Source of the DNA: Cherax quadricarinatus
Lineage: Eukaryota; Arthropoda; Malacostraca; Decapoda; Parastacidae
Length of the DNA stretch: 64,000 nucleotides
Assembly (NCBI RefSeq): GCF_038502225.1
Contig: NC_091301.1
Coordinates: forward strand, 23,863,008 to 23,927,007
Reading direction: 5' to 3'
Positions within the stretch are counted from its first letter, which is position 1. Every line of letters starts with the position of its first letter. Shown piece by piece: positions 9,823 through 20,533 of the stretch. Made by a program: the position numbers and the translations under genes. The notes under the pieces were generated by a model, which worked only from the letters and a program-made list of their open reading frames with translations, did not search any database and was not told where the DNA came from.

Positions 9823-10759
9823 GACAGTCGCGCTCGGTTGTGCTCCGTCAAAAACTGCGTGTCTTGATAGTAGCAGAGGGAACAGAATGCGGGAAATAAG
9901 CGTGTGTCACCATAAAGTGCATATACTCCTTTGAACAAGCAAAAAAGGAATATCAGTGAACACTAAATAGGAAAATATGGATTATAGTGTCACATGGAGA
10001 GTGCCGGTGGAGGAACGGTTACTGTGGGAAATAGACCTGACCAGCACTAGTGAATTATTGCCGGATGTCGACACAAGTGGAAATAAACAAATATTGATCT
10101 ATCTGTAAGTAATATAGTGAGTGACAAGGATATATATGTGCAGTGACATAGTGAACTAAATTGTAGATAAGAGTAATCTTAATTATCCCCAGTATAGCGT
10201 ACAATATATAGTGTAGATATGGGAATATCTTACAAGCGACTGGCACTAGCGAACTATTGCCAGAGGCCCAGTGAAGTGTTAATAACGGATGAGTAATTAC
10301 TATAGTCATAAGAGATAAAACGAGTGGTGGTAGCATTGAGGTGCAGGGAATCACAGCATACATAAATTGAGCATACAACCGTTACCTCTACTAAACAGGA
10401 AATAAACTTTTCCATAGAAGTGTAGGGGAAAGTTAGCATAGGCCTAGCTGCTGTGTAAATAATAAAACAATGATCCCAGTATAGCACAGTGAAAAGTGTA
10501 TTTTGAAAGAATACAGTGTATATCCTTGAGATAAAAGTGTACAGCACTACATAAAAGGAAATTAAATAATAAAAATAATAGTGAAGTGTGGCAGTGTGGG
10601 TAAGTCTTGCCCTCACACCCACCCTACACCCACAACCCACATGCTGCAAACTTGGTTCGTATAAATACATCTTGCATATTACTGGCACCAGCAAGAGAAA
10701 GGTAAAGTGGAAATCAGTTTTCTTCCGTGGCATACAGAGTGTAGTAGGATACAGACAGG

Positions 10760-11780
10760 ATGTCAGCACAGCATATCTGTGGGACATGTAAAAAATCCTT
10801 GGAAGGAAATCCAGAATCACATGCAACCTATGCTCTTCCAAACACCATATCTCTTGTACTAGACTAAATACAGCCTCAAAAAATGACCTCGAACTAGCAA
10901 GGTGTTTCTGGTTGTGCAATAAAGATGTAGAACTTTGGGCAGGTATCAGAAAGGTACTAAGGAGAGTAATAAATGATAAAAATAATCAAGAAAACGAAGA
11001 TGACCTCTTGGATAGTCTACCAAAAATATATAAAACATGGGAGCAAGAGATAGTGTATCAAAAAATGCAGAATGTCCATACCACAACAGATGACTCGAAA
11101 CTATCTAGTCACCCACATAGTGCTAAACCAGACCCATCCCCCAGTCATAGCACTAATACCCACAGTGCTGGTGCTGGCCCAGGCTCAGCCCCCAGCCCCA
11201 GTGCTGACTCAGACCCAGCCCCCAGCCTTACTGCTAGCCCAGACTCTACTAGGGACCCTACCACAACCACCACTAAAACCCGTAAATATACAACCATTAT
11301 TGCACAAGACCGTGGCCCACAGTACAGATGTTGGAGAGGAGTCTCCTCCTCCTTCCTCTACTGAGGAAAGTAGATGGAATCCAGGATGGGGTGGCCCTGG
11401 CTTGGATACTGAGGATTATAGTGCAGTCCCAGAACCTGCAGAAATTGACAACACACCTCCCAACAATTCTCAACCAAAGGTGAATTTGTGCAAATATTAT
11501 GTTTGGGGCATCTGTAAGCATGGAATATCAGGAAAAAAAATGGGATATGCAACTTTGAGCATCCCAAAAAATGTAGCGACCTCCTGTCTAAAGGAGTGTG
11601 TCGTCCTTCTTCCTGTACTTTCTTTCACCCAAAAATGTGTCACTCCTCGGTCCTCTAGAAGCAGTGTTACAACATCGACTGCCCTGCATACCATCTAAAA
11701 GGGACCAGGAGGCACAGACCCCACAAAACAAACAATAGTAGCTACGACAACCCAACTCCAGGTGATTTTTTAGTGGCAGG
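10760..11780 (+). pseudogene. LINE-A ORF1, broken: PHD-like finger plus three CCCH zinc fingers
   Basis: From ATG 10,760 the product begins MSAQHICGTCKK. Cys codons at 10,778, 10,787, 10,822, 10,831, 10,855, 10,903 and 10,915, with His at 10,843 and 10,846, form a PHD-like cluster, but only across a -1 frameshift at an A6 run (10,790-10,795). A Ser/Pro/Ala-rich low-complexity linker follows (about 11,085-11,290), with another frameshift near 11,300-11,345. Then come three CCCH fingers. Finger 1 (Cys 11,489, Cys 11,513, Cys 11,548, His 11,560) is broken at an A8 run. Finger 2 (11,572, 11,599, 11,614, 11,626) is C-x8-C-x4-C-x3-H. Finger 3 (11,638, 11,665, 11,680, 11,692) has the same spacing but carries a TAG at 11,656. 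The fingers are joined by HPK-x-C. A nucleic-acid-binding role in the RNP is the inferred function. Confidence 0.7.
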
Positions 11781-11795
11781 AAACGGAAAAAGAAA

Positions 11796-14700
11796 ATGGA
11801 AGGAAATAACAAAAATAGTCCACCACCTTGGAGCCTTGTTGGACTGGAGGTGCAGCCAGTGGCCACTCATGGCCCTCCAGAATTACAACTACTGATGCCA
11901 ATAACAAAATCCCCCCAACAAACACAGAATACAACCTCGTTCATATTTGCTAATATACAGGGCCTTAAGCCATCCACCAACAACAAAATACCTTTTATCG
12001 ATGAACTTCTAGAGGAGTCTAATGCAATGTTTGCAGCCTTCACAGAGACTCACACAAAAGATCACTTTGACAGTGAAATATGGATAAGTGGTTACAACCT
12101 TTTTAGATGCGACAGAATGAACAGGCAACAAGGGGGGTTGGCCTGTATGTCAAAGAGTCCCTCATCTGCACAGAATTGCTGAACACCACAAATGAGGTAG
12201 TTGAAGTTCTATCAATAAAGATCGAGAACCAAAACCTAGTCATTGTGGTTGTATATAAGCCACCAGATGCAACCTCACATCAGTTCAAGGAACAGCTACT
12301 GAAAATTGATTACTGTCTGGAAAACCTTCCAGCTCCATCCCCAGACATCTTACTGTTTGGTGATTTCAACCTAAGACATACAAAATGGAAGAATGTAGCA
12401 AATAATGTTATAGTAGAAACAATCCCTGGAGGTAGCACAGATGAAAGGTCACACACACATGAGCTACTAAGCCTCTGCGAAAAACACACCTTAAGCCAGC
12501 AGATAGTGGAGCCAACAAGACTAGAAAACACACTTGACCTTGTCTTCACAAATAATGAGGACCTGATAAGAGACATAAGAATATCAAAAACAACTAATTC
12601 CGATCACAACCTAATCGAAGTCCAGACGTACATGCATAGAGGTCCTGATCAGCAGAATGCATGCATCTGTGAAGGTGTCTTCACAAAATACAACTTCAAC
12701 AACAAGAATATCAACTGGGATCAGGTAAACCATGTCCTAAACGAAACATGTTGGGAAGATATCTTAAATGACATGGATCCAAACTAGTGCCTTGAAAGGA
12801 TCAACTTCCTGGCAGCTGAAGCATGTTCTAGGCATATTCCCCTAAGAAAGAAGAAGAGCAGGAGTAAACTGGAGAGAGAAAGATGCTCCCTCTACAGAAG
12901 ACGACGAAGAGTCACTGAGCTCCTCAGGATTGCTACAATATCTGATACACGAAAGGAGGTGCTGACCAGGGAAGTGGAAACTATCGAACTTAAGTTAAAT
13001 GACTCTTACAGGAACCAGGAGAGACAGGAGGAGCTTAAAGCTATTAGTGAAATTGAAAGAAATTCAAAATATTTCTTTTCATATGCCAAAAAGAAGGCAA
13101 ATACCACATCTAGTATCGGGCCCTTACTCAGACAGGATGGGACTTACACAGATGACAACAAGGAAATGAGTGAAATATTGAAATCCCAGTACGACTCTGT
13201 GTTTAGTGAACCACTAATCAGTCTGAGGATCGACGACCCTCAAAACTCCATAAATGTATGCCAGATTTCCAACATTACCCTAACTCCGATAGATTTCGAA
13301 AAAGCCATTGACATGCCCATGCACTCAGCCCCGGGCCCAGACTCGTGGAACTCTGTTTTCATTAAGAACTGAAAGAAACCCCTCTCGCGTGCCCTAAGTA
13401 CACTATGGAGGAGGAGCTTGGACATGGGTGAAATTCCAGTCACTTAAAACAACGGATATAGCCCCACTCCATAAAGGTGGCAGCAAAGCATTAGCTAAAA
13501 ACTATAGACCAATAGCTCTGACGTCCCACATCATAAAAATCTTTGAAAGAGTGCTAAGAAGCAGGATTGCAAATCACCTGGATTCCCAAAATCTGCACAA
13601 TCCAGGGCAACATGGGTTCAAGGCAGGTCGCTCCTGCCTCTCACAACTACTGGATCACTATGATATGGCCTTGGATGCACTGGAAGAAAATCAGAATGCA
13701 GATGTAATATACACAGACTTTGCAAAAACATTTGACAAATGCGATCATGGCGTAATAGCCCATAAAATACGTGCTAAAGGAATAACTGGGAAAGTGGGGA
13801 GATGGATCTTCAACTTCCTAACAAATCGAACACAGAGTAGTGGTCAACAGAGTTAAATCGGAGGCTGCCATAGTGAAGAGCTCTGTTCCACAAGGCACAG
13901 TACTCGCCGCTATCTTATTCCTCATCCTCATATCAGACATAGACAGAGATATACATCACAGCACCGTATCATCCTTTGCGGATGATACTAGGATCTGCAT
14001 GAGGCTGTCATCTGCTGAGGACGCTGTTAACCTCCAAGAAGATATAAACAAAGTTTTCCAGTGGGCAACGGTAAACAATATGATGTTCAATGAGGACAAA
14101 TTCCAACTACTCCGTTATGGAAAACTGGAGGAGATAATAAGTAGAACAGAGTATACTACAGACTCTGGCCATACAATAGAGCGGAAAAATAATGTAAGGG
14201 ACCTGGGAGTAGTAATGTCTGAGGATCTCACTTTCAAGGATCACAACAGTGCCACGATCGCACGTGCAAAGAAAATGATAGGATGGATAATGAGAACGTT
14301 CAAAACGAGAGATGCCAAGCCCATGATGATCCTTTTCAAATCACTTGTTCTCTCTAGGCTGGAACACTGCTGTACATTAACATCTCCATTCAAAGCAGGC
14401 GAAATCGCAGATCTAGAGAGTGTACAAAGATCCTTTACTGCACGTATAAGTTCTGTCAAGCACCTTAACTACTGGGAACGCTTGGAAGCACTTGACTTGT
14501 ACTCGTTGGAACGCAGGAGGGAGAGATATATCATAATCTACACTTGGAAAATCCTGGAACGAATGGTCCCAAATCTGCACACTGAAATCACTTCCTACGA
14601 AAGTAAAAGACTGGGCAGGCGATGCAAAATGCCCCCAATAAAAAGTAGGGGCGCCATTGGTACACTAAGGGAAAACACCATAAGTGTCCGGGGCCCAAGA

Positions 14701-14913
14701 CTGTTCAACAGCTTCCCATCAAGCATTAGGGGAATTGCCAATAAACCCCTGGCTGCCTTCAAGAGAGAGCTGGACAGATGCCTAAAGTCAGTGCCGGATC
14801 AGCCGGGCTGTGGCTCGTACGTTGGACTGCGTGCGGCCAGCAGTCACAGCCTAGTTGATCAGGCCCTGATCCATCGGGAGGCCTGGTCATGGACCGGGCC
14901 GCTGAGGCGTTGA
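11796..14913 (+). pseudogene. LINE-A ORF2, broken: AP endonuclease and reverse transcriptase
   Basis: The AP endonuclease spans about 11,930-12,640 (FANIQGLK at the start, TETH, GDFN at 12,359-12,370, NSDHN ending at 12,610). A basic linker follows. The RT spans about 13,070-14,300: APGPDSWN, NYRPIALTS, HGFKAGRSC, YTDFAKTFDKCDH, SVPQGTVL and FADDTR with the catalytic Asp pair at 13,981-13,986. The C-terminal domain follows (ALDLYSLERRRERY, IYTWKILE) to a stop at 14,911-14,913. Lesions: a frameshift at a G6 run (12,132-12,137), TAG at 12,785 (CAG in the copy at 1-256), TGA at 13,370, and frameshifts near 13,442 and 13,832. An intact version would nick target DNA and reverse-transcribe its own RNA in the nucleus. 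Confidence 0.85.
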
Positions 14914-14940
14914 TCCCCGGAATAACCTCCAGGTATCCAG

Positions 14941-15226
14941 GTACTCTGAAAAACCTATAGCGTACTCTGGGAAGCCTGTAGTGTACGCTGGAAAACCTGT
15001 AGCGTACTCTGGAAAACCTGTAGTGTACTCTGGAAAACCTGTAGCATACTCTGGAAAGCCTGTAACGTGCTCTGAAAAGCCTGTAGTGTACTCTGGAAAA
15101 CCTGTAGTGTACTTTGGAAAGCCTGTAGCATACTATGAAAAACATGTAGCTTACTCAGGAAAACCTGTAGCCTACTCTGAAAAGCCTGTAGTGTACTCTG
15201 GAAAACCTGTAGCGCACTCTTGGGAA
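14941..15226. repeat. 21-bp minisatellite, right part
   Basis: About 13 units of GTACTCTGGAAAACCTGTAGC. It is the same family as 9,690-9,822, separated from it by the LINE-A insertion. The Tyr/Ser/Gly/Lys/Pro open frame is a by-product of the unit length. Confidence 0.93.
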
Positions 15227-15555
15227 TAAAAACAGCGCTTTTGTGTAGTGTTTTGGAGGGGAAGGCAGGTCTGGAAAGCGTATGGCGTGGAGCTTGATAT
15301 GGGGGGAGGGATGGTCGGAGTAGGTATCACATAGGTGGTGGTGTGTGGGTTAGTGGATGGTTAGATGTGGGGATCAGGGACGGGGATGGGGGCGGTGCAG
15401 GAGTGAAGTTCTGTATGTCTGGGATCAGCCAGAATGGCCTTATGATGCCAGGAAATGGTTGGTAAGGCGCACGTAGGGGAAACAGTAATGTGGGAAAAGG
15501 TTTCAGAATTTTTACGGAAGATGGCATTGCATCCCGCGGGCAGTCATATACCCCT
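15227..15555. other. Unassigned G-rich stretch
   Basis: G-rich single-copy-looking sequence. No recognised gene or repeat. Confidence 0.5.
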
Positions 15556-15559
15556 TTTT

Positions 15560-16005
15560 TTTGTGTGAGGATGCTGGCTTTCCCATTGTGGGTTGGTAGT
15601 TTGTGGACGGAGGCTGCCTTTCTTCCTGTTGTGGGTTGGCAGTTTGTGGTTGCTGGCTCTCCCGTTGTGGGTTGGCAGTGTGTGGCTGCTGGCTTTCCCA
15701 TTGTGGGATAACAGTTTGTGGAATGCTGGCTTTCATAATAGGATTGGCAGTTTGTCAGGTGGTTTTAATAATGAGGGTTGACAATTTGTGGCTGCCAGCT
15801 TCATAATAAGGGTTGGCAGTTTGTAGCTGCAAGCTCTCCCGTTGTGGGTTGACAGTTGTGGCTGGTGGCTTTCATCATATGGGTTGACAGGTTGTGGATG
15901 CTAGCTTTTATATTAAGGGTTGACAGTGGATGCTAGCTTTCATATTAAGTGTTGACAGTTTGCGGCTGGTGGCTTTCACTTTGTGAGTTACCATTTTCCT
16001 GAATT
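15560..16005. repeat. 36-bp degenerate minisatellite
   Basis: About twelve units built on GGGTTGGCAGTTTGTGGCTG then CTGGCTTTCCCATTGT. Later units diverge (CATAATAAGGG or CATATTAAGGG replacing CCCATTGTGGG). Confidence 0.85.
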
Positions 16006-16654
16006 GGGTTGCATGAGCGACAGTTATACCAAAACTATAATTACAAAATAATAAAGTTGATGAACAGTGTCTTCAGGATTTCCGATATCGGGTTTTCTCC
16101 TCGTGATGGTAATTTCTTTTAGGCAGATAGTTACAAAGGTGGATGAAGCCAAGTGGTGGCCCAGTTCTCCACGGCTGCCAATGTATTCCAGTAATGTGTG
16201 TAGTTCGTGCGTTTCCAGACATAAGTATAACGACCACACCGCTGAGTCACGCTTCGGCGCTGTTGTAATTATTGGGGATTTCCAAGAAACTTTGCTTATT
16301 TTCAGTCATGCGGTGTATGGGTGGCAAGGCAAATCGTGATCATGTGCCCTCTGTCTCTTGTATTATCATCCGTTGTTTGTACTGTGTCCATCGCTTCTAC
16401 ATGTCGGGTGCATCAATCATCCATCATAAGTGATTGTACTACGTTCACCACACTGATTTTTATCTGATCAGCAAAGTTAACCTCCATCCTCCCCCCAAAA
16501 AAGAGAAAAAGTTTGGTTTGGCTAATATTTTTATGGATGACCTCTGGGTAACACTTTTCGTACACTTTATTTTTTTCAAAAGTCTTCCAGAAGTGTGATC
16601 ATGTGTAATAACATACAAAATGCTTTTTAAAAGGAATGACTGGATAACTGGACA
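16006..16654. other. Unassigned stretch
   Basis: Short frames of 70-90 codons exist on both strands at 16,024-16,339, with no recognisable product or paired splice sites. I see no transposon family here. Confidence 0.45.
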
Positions 16655-17960
16655 GATAGATTCGTCAACAAAGTAAAATCAGAGGCTGCCATCTTGAAAA
16701 ACAGTGTTCCTTAATTAAGGCACAGTACTCGCCCATTTCTCTTTCTCATGTCTGACATGGAAACTAAAATCATAACTGTTATTATCTTTTACAGATGATA
16801 CCAGAAACTATATGAATATCACTCATTGAGAACACACCAAACCACCCTACAGCTGATTTGAAACAGGTCTTCCAGTGATCCACAGAAATCAGTCCAGTCA
16901 TGCATCGCTTAACGACGGGGATACGTTCTGAGAAATGCGTTGTTAGGCGATTTCGTTGTTGTGTGAACGTCATAGTGTATTTACGCAAACCTAGATGGTG
17001 TAGCCTACTACACACTTGGGCTGTATGGTATAACCTAATGCTCTTAGGCTACAAACCTTAGGGGCCATGATGAACAAAACACGACATTAAATCAAGCACA
17101 AGAGAAAATGATGCTATTAAGAGACACGGTAAACACGAGATGTATGAGGCTGCTGCCTACGTTACACGGCATACTGTTTTACAGTAAACTTTTTCTATAA
17201 GTAGAAAGAGAACGGTCTAGAATAACGATAAAAAGTACAGTAAATACATAAACCGGTAATATAGTTATTTATTATCATTATCAAGTATTATATACTGTGC
17301 ATAATATTACGTGGTATACTTTTATACGTCTGGCAGTGCAGTAGGAACCACCATTGTATATGCGTTCAGTCGTTGACCAAAACGTCGTTATGCAACGCAT
17401 GACCGTATAATGTTCAGTGAAGACAAATTTTGGCTACTGTACTACGGAAAAGTTGAAATTAAAATCGGAAGGGGTTGTAAAACAAACCACTCAGTATAGC
17501 AGAAAATTAATATGAGGTATGAGAATGGTATAGCTTATATTCAAGAATCACAACAGTGGTACTAACACAAAGAAAAAGTGATAGGTTGAATAGTTAAAAC
17601 TTTCAAAGCAAGAGATGCCAAGTCAATAATGATATTAAGTCCTCACTAGACAGAAATATTGCTGTACACTAACAGACACCTTTAAGACTTGCAAATTCGC
17701 AGATCTGGAGAATGTACCGAGAATCTTCATGCTCGTAAGAATACAATCCCTTAAATGATTCGGAACACTTGAAGTCTTATCGAACTGTACTCCCTGTAAC
17801 GTAGGTGAAAAACCACGTCATAATATTTACCTGGAAAACTCTGGAGAGATTGGTCCCAAATCTACACACCGAAATCACTCCTGAAAGGCAAAAATTAGAG
17901 GCTCAGTAGATGATACAGAATACTCCAAATGAAAAAGGAGAATGCTATATAAACTAGAGA
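16655..17960 (+). mobile_element. LINE-A reverse-transcriptase fragment, decayed, interrupted by a DNA transposon
   Basis: 16,655-16,894 aligns to LINE-A 13,840-14,075 (VNKVKSEAA, then a TDDT-like region around 16,790). 17,406-17,960 continues the same alignment (about 14,080-14,650: CAGTGAAGACAAATTTTGGC, CAAGAGATGCCAAG, TACCTGGAAAACTCTGGAGA). The break in the middle is the element at 16,895-17,405. Stops and indels are frequent, so this copy is older than the one at 9,823-14,940. Confidence 0.85.
16895..17405. mobile_element. Non-autonomous DNA transposon, 511 bp, nested in LINE-A
   Basis: Imperfect inverted ends (19 of 23 positions match): CAGTCATGCATCGCTTAACG at the left and the complement of GTTATGCAACGCATGACCG at the right. 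TA follows the right end, suggesting TA target duplication. No transposase frame is present. Internal words such as ACAAACCT, AGCCTACTACACAC and GGGGATACGTTCTGAGAAAT match, from memory, a mammalian DNA transposon family that I cannot name with certainty. It splits one LINE-A copy, so it inserted later than that LINE. Confidence 0.85.
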
Positions 17961-17984
17961 TAACTACTTGGAATTTACCTAACG

Positions 17985-18335
17985 TCACCGCCCCCATGGC
18001 CTGGTTGCTGTTGGTGTCTGCTGCTTATAATCCGACGTATGCCCCACAACCCAGCTGATCAGGAACCGTTTTGAGGCATTTGTACTTTTGAAGACACCCA
18101 GTGGTTTACTGGTATACCCCCTTGTGCATGCAGGGGGAGGGTGTTGAAGAGTCGTGGTCCCTTAACAGTTATTGAGTTTTCTCAGTGTACTCGTCGTTTC
18201 TCTTATTTTCATTGGAGGCATCATGCACCGTCTGCTGAGCCTTTTATGTTCATAAGTAATAATTTTGGTGTTTGCAGGTGTGGAATCAAGATTTTCCAAC
18301 ACACTTCCTTCATACACAAAGGAAATTACCAAAAG
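17985..18335 (-). mobile_element. LINE-A-like 3' half, degenerate
   Basis: The reverse complement reads, in order, an ORF2 C-terminal region (the GCACCGTCTGCTGAGCC strand complement), then the 3' tail region (CACCGCCCCCATGGCC complement). Divergence is high. Confidence 0.7.
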
Positions 18336-18344
18336 ATCACTAGC

Positions 18345-18500
18345 TACCTTTGAGACGTAATTTTATAAGTTCCTCAAGTCAGTTCCTGATCAGTCGGGCT
18401 GTGTCGGTGGACTGCGTGTGGCCAGCAGCAACAGCCTGAGTTACAGACTCTTAACCGGGAGGCTCGGATTGGGACCGGTCTGCAGACGCAATGACCCCTG
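18345..18500 (+). mobile_element. LINE-A-like 3' end, degenerate
   Basis: CAGTTCCTGATCAGTCGGGC, GTGGACTGCGTGTGGCCAGC and AGCAACAGCCTGAG are the standard 3' blocks. The fragment lies head to head between two minus-strand relatives. Confidence 0.75.
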
Positions 18501-18519
18501 TAATTGTTTACCTGTAGAC

Positions 18520-18795
18520 AGGTAGTGTGCTTGTTGTACCCCTGCTCTTCATAGGGGGCACTTTGCACTCTGCCGAGCCTCTTTTGCTCGCGTCGTAAGT
18601 AGTTTCATTGTGAGGATTTAAAAGCAGTTCTAGTATTTTCCAGGTATACATTGTGAGGTATCTTTCTCGCCTGTGTTCCGGAGAGTACAGTCTAAGGAAC
18701 TTGAGTCGTTCCCAACAATTTCGGTGTTTGAATTTATACAAGTAGTAAAAGGTTCTCAATCTATTATTCCAGATTTGCATTTCTGCAGATCTGGA
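18520..18795 (-). mobile_element. LINE-A-like ORF2 C-terminal fragment
   Basis: The minus strand encodes a recognisable version of the LINE-A segment FNYWERL...LEHRRERY...YTWKILE (here CWERLKFLRL, RRERYLTMYTWKILELLL), followed by KVPPMKSRG. It has no start and is truncated at both ends. Confidence 0.8.
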
Positions 18796-19377
18796 GTGTC
18801 ATCATTGATTCTGTATCTCCTGTTTTGAATATTTTTGTTATTAAGCTTATCACTCTCCCTGTTGTTGTGGTTCAGTAGTAACACTGTTTTGAAGTGTTAC
18901 TGTAGAAGTTTTGGCGAGGAGAGTACAGGAAAGGTGGTAATGATGGTAGAACCCGAGAGGGTTGTAATGCGGGCTGCAGTGATGGTAATGGTGGTGTTGG
19001 TGGCAGTGACGATGATGGGTGTTAATGGCAGTGGTTGCCGTGGTGGCAAAGATAATGACAGTGATAATGACAAGGGTACGTCCTCGTTGCTGATGATGGG
19101 TGGTCGAGTTTGATGCAGGTGACGAGAGGCAGCGCTGGTGATAATGATACGGAAAATCAGTGGTAGATGGAGGACAAGGGATGGAGGGGGGCGAGGAGGG
19201 CTAGGGATGGGAGGTTACTTGGTATGGGAAGAAGCATCGTCCGTCTGGGCTAATGGGAAAGGATATCCGATTTTTTTAACATTTTATGCCGTTGTTGCAG
19301 AGGCAGGCAAGTTGCCTGTGCAGGGACTGGAACTGTCAGCTCCAGAGCATAGTAAAAAAAAAAAAAATAAGAGGTAA
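18796..19377. other. Trinucleotide-biased G-rich stretch, no gene called
   Basis: GATGGTAATGGTGG-like imperfect triplets occupy 18,935-19,090. Frames over it are Met/Val-rich because of the repeat. An A13 run lies at 19,352. Confidence 0.5.
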
Positions 19378-19560
19378 CACTTAATGGTAGAACGTTCGCC
19401 TCACCACCCTAAAGGATCAGGTTTGTTACTTGGTATGAGTAAGAGGTATGGTCAATTCTTCTGCCTCTTCACCTAGCAGTAAATAAGTACCTGTGAGTTA
19501 GTCGACTGTCGTAAGTTGCTTCAAGATGCCTCCTGAAGACAGTTAAGGGTCTTTGGCCTT
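19378..19560 (+). mobile_element. tRNA-derived SINE, degenerate
   Basis: The 3' domain (CACCTAGCAGTAAATAAGTA, then CCTGTGAGTTAGTCGACTG) matches the 3' domain of the minus-strand SINE at 22,836-23,017. The 5' part looks tRNA-like (GGTAGAACGTTCGCCTCACC) but its B box is decayed. Confidence 0.65.
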
Positions 19561-19564
19561 CTGT

Positions 19565-19745
19565 GTTTAGTGAATTTTCTCTTAGCGTTGCTTCCTTTCT
19601 TTCCATTGAGGTATTTTAGACAGTCTACTATGTCTAAAATACATAGAGCATGTCTAAAATACAGTGTGCAGGTTTGGAACCAGTTCAGTATTTTCCAGTA
19701 TTGGTACTTTAAGAGTCAGTCATTTCTTTGGTCTGGAGACAACAC
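19565..19745 (-). mobile_element. Decayed LINE-A-like ORF2 fragment
   Basis: GTGTGCAGGTTTGGAACCAG and CAGTATTTTCCAG correspond to the same ORF2 segment seen on the minus strand at 22,650-22,690. There is an internal small duplication of CTATGTCTAAAATACA. Confidence 0.5.
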
Positions 19746-19929
19746 CACTGAGTGATATAGGAAAGTAATGTTTGCATAAAGTCTGTGGGGATGTGGCTGT
19801 ATGCTAGAAATGTGCTTCAACCTAATGTAAAATAGAACATCTCCCAGATATAAAACAAAACAAGATAAGCAACGCCAATTTACTGGAAATTGTCCCGAGA
19901 AGTACCCTAAATACTCCTTTGTGGAAAAT

Positions 19930-20533
19930 TTGCATTGAACCAACAGATAGCAGAACCAGCTAGAAATGAAAATACGGTTTATTTAATCTAAATAAACTAC
20001 GAGGCATTTATCAAGGATATAATCTCGCATTACTCACAAATCAGTACCACATTAAAGTGTAGACAAGCAGTTGTGGAGAACCTAAGCGATAGTCAACGTG
20101 AGGGGATGTTTAATGCATTCACCTATAACAATCAGAGAATTGATCGGGGCGCCATAAACAAGGAACTATCAAACATTCCTTGGAAAACTGTCCGCAGCAC
20201 CCTAAACCCAAACCACCAGTGCATGACAAAACTGAATGACGAAGTATAAAAGAGTTTAGAAAATATGTTCAATTAAAAAAAAAAAAGTCCAAATGAAGAT
20301 CCTGCATAGGGTTAGTGCAGCGCAGACTTTACAAGGTTGCTGAATTGCTTAATAAACAGTGAATATAACAAGAGAGGAAGCTTGGTAAGTTCCCGAACCA
20401 AATTCCTGATAAGCATGACTGTGCCACGAGTACCAACAACGTCACTGATCAGGCTGTCAACAAAGACCAGGTCCGGAGATCGGGTCACTGGGGGGGGGGT
20501 GATCCCTGAAACCATCTTCAGGTAACCTTTAGG
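19930..20533 (+). mobile_element. LINE-A-related copy with the RT region deleted
   Basis: 19,930-20,270 matches the endonuclease-to-RT linker (CAACAGATAGCAGAACCAGC as in LINE-A near 12,505). The encoded NPNHQCMTKLN-like stretch follows. 20,375-20,533 is the LINE 3' end. The whole RT is missing, so this is an internally deleted copy. Confidence 0.7.

Larger units (their letters stand above)
9823..14940 (+). mobile_element. LINE-A, near full-length CR1-like non-LTR retrotransposon (about 5.1 kb)
   Basis: The order is 5' UTR (about 9,823-10,759), ORF1 (10,760 to about 11,780), ORF2 (11,796-14,913) and a short 3' UTR with CR1-style tail words and no poly-A. The element interrupts a 21-bp satellite. 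GTACTCTGAAAA flanks it on both sides (9,811-9,822 and 14,941-14,952) as a target-site duplication or as array sequence. Both ORFs carry frameshifts and stops, so this copy is inactive as read. The clade is inferred from the PHD-like ORF1, the APE-RT order and the non-poly-A tail; an RT phylogeny would settle it. Confidence 0.85.

Noticed and set aside
16024..16339. Overlapping frames on both strands as an exon
   Set aside because: No consistent splice signals, and the product resembles nothing known; left unassigned.
16895..17405. Human contamination as the explanation of the mammal-like transposon
   Set aside because: Both flanks are halves of one LINE-A copy that align continuously, so the element is integrated in this genome.
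18835..19113. Met/Val-rich frame resembling a signal or membrane peptide
   Set aside because: Derived from imperfect ATGGTGGTG triplets; hydrophobicity is compositional.
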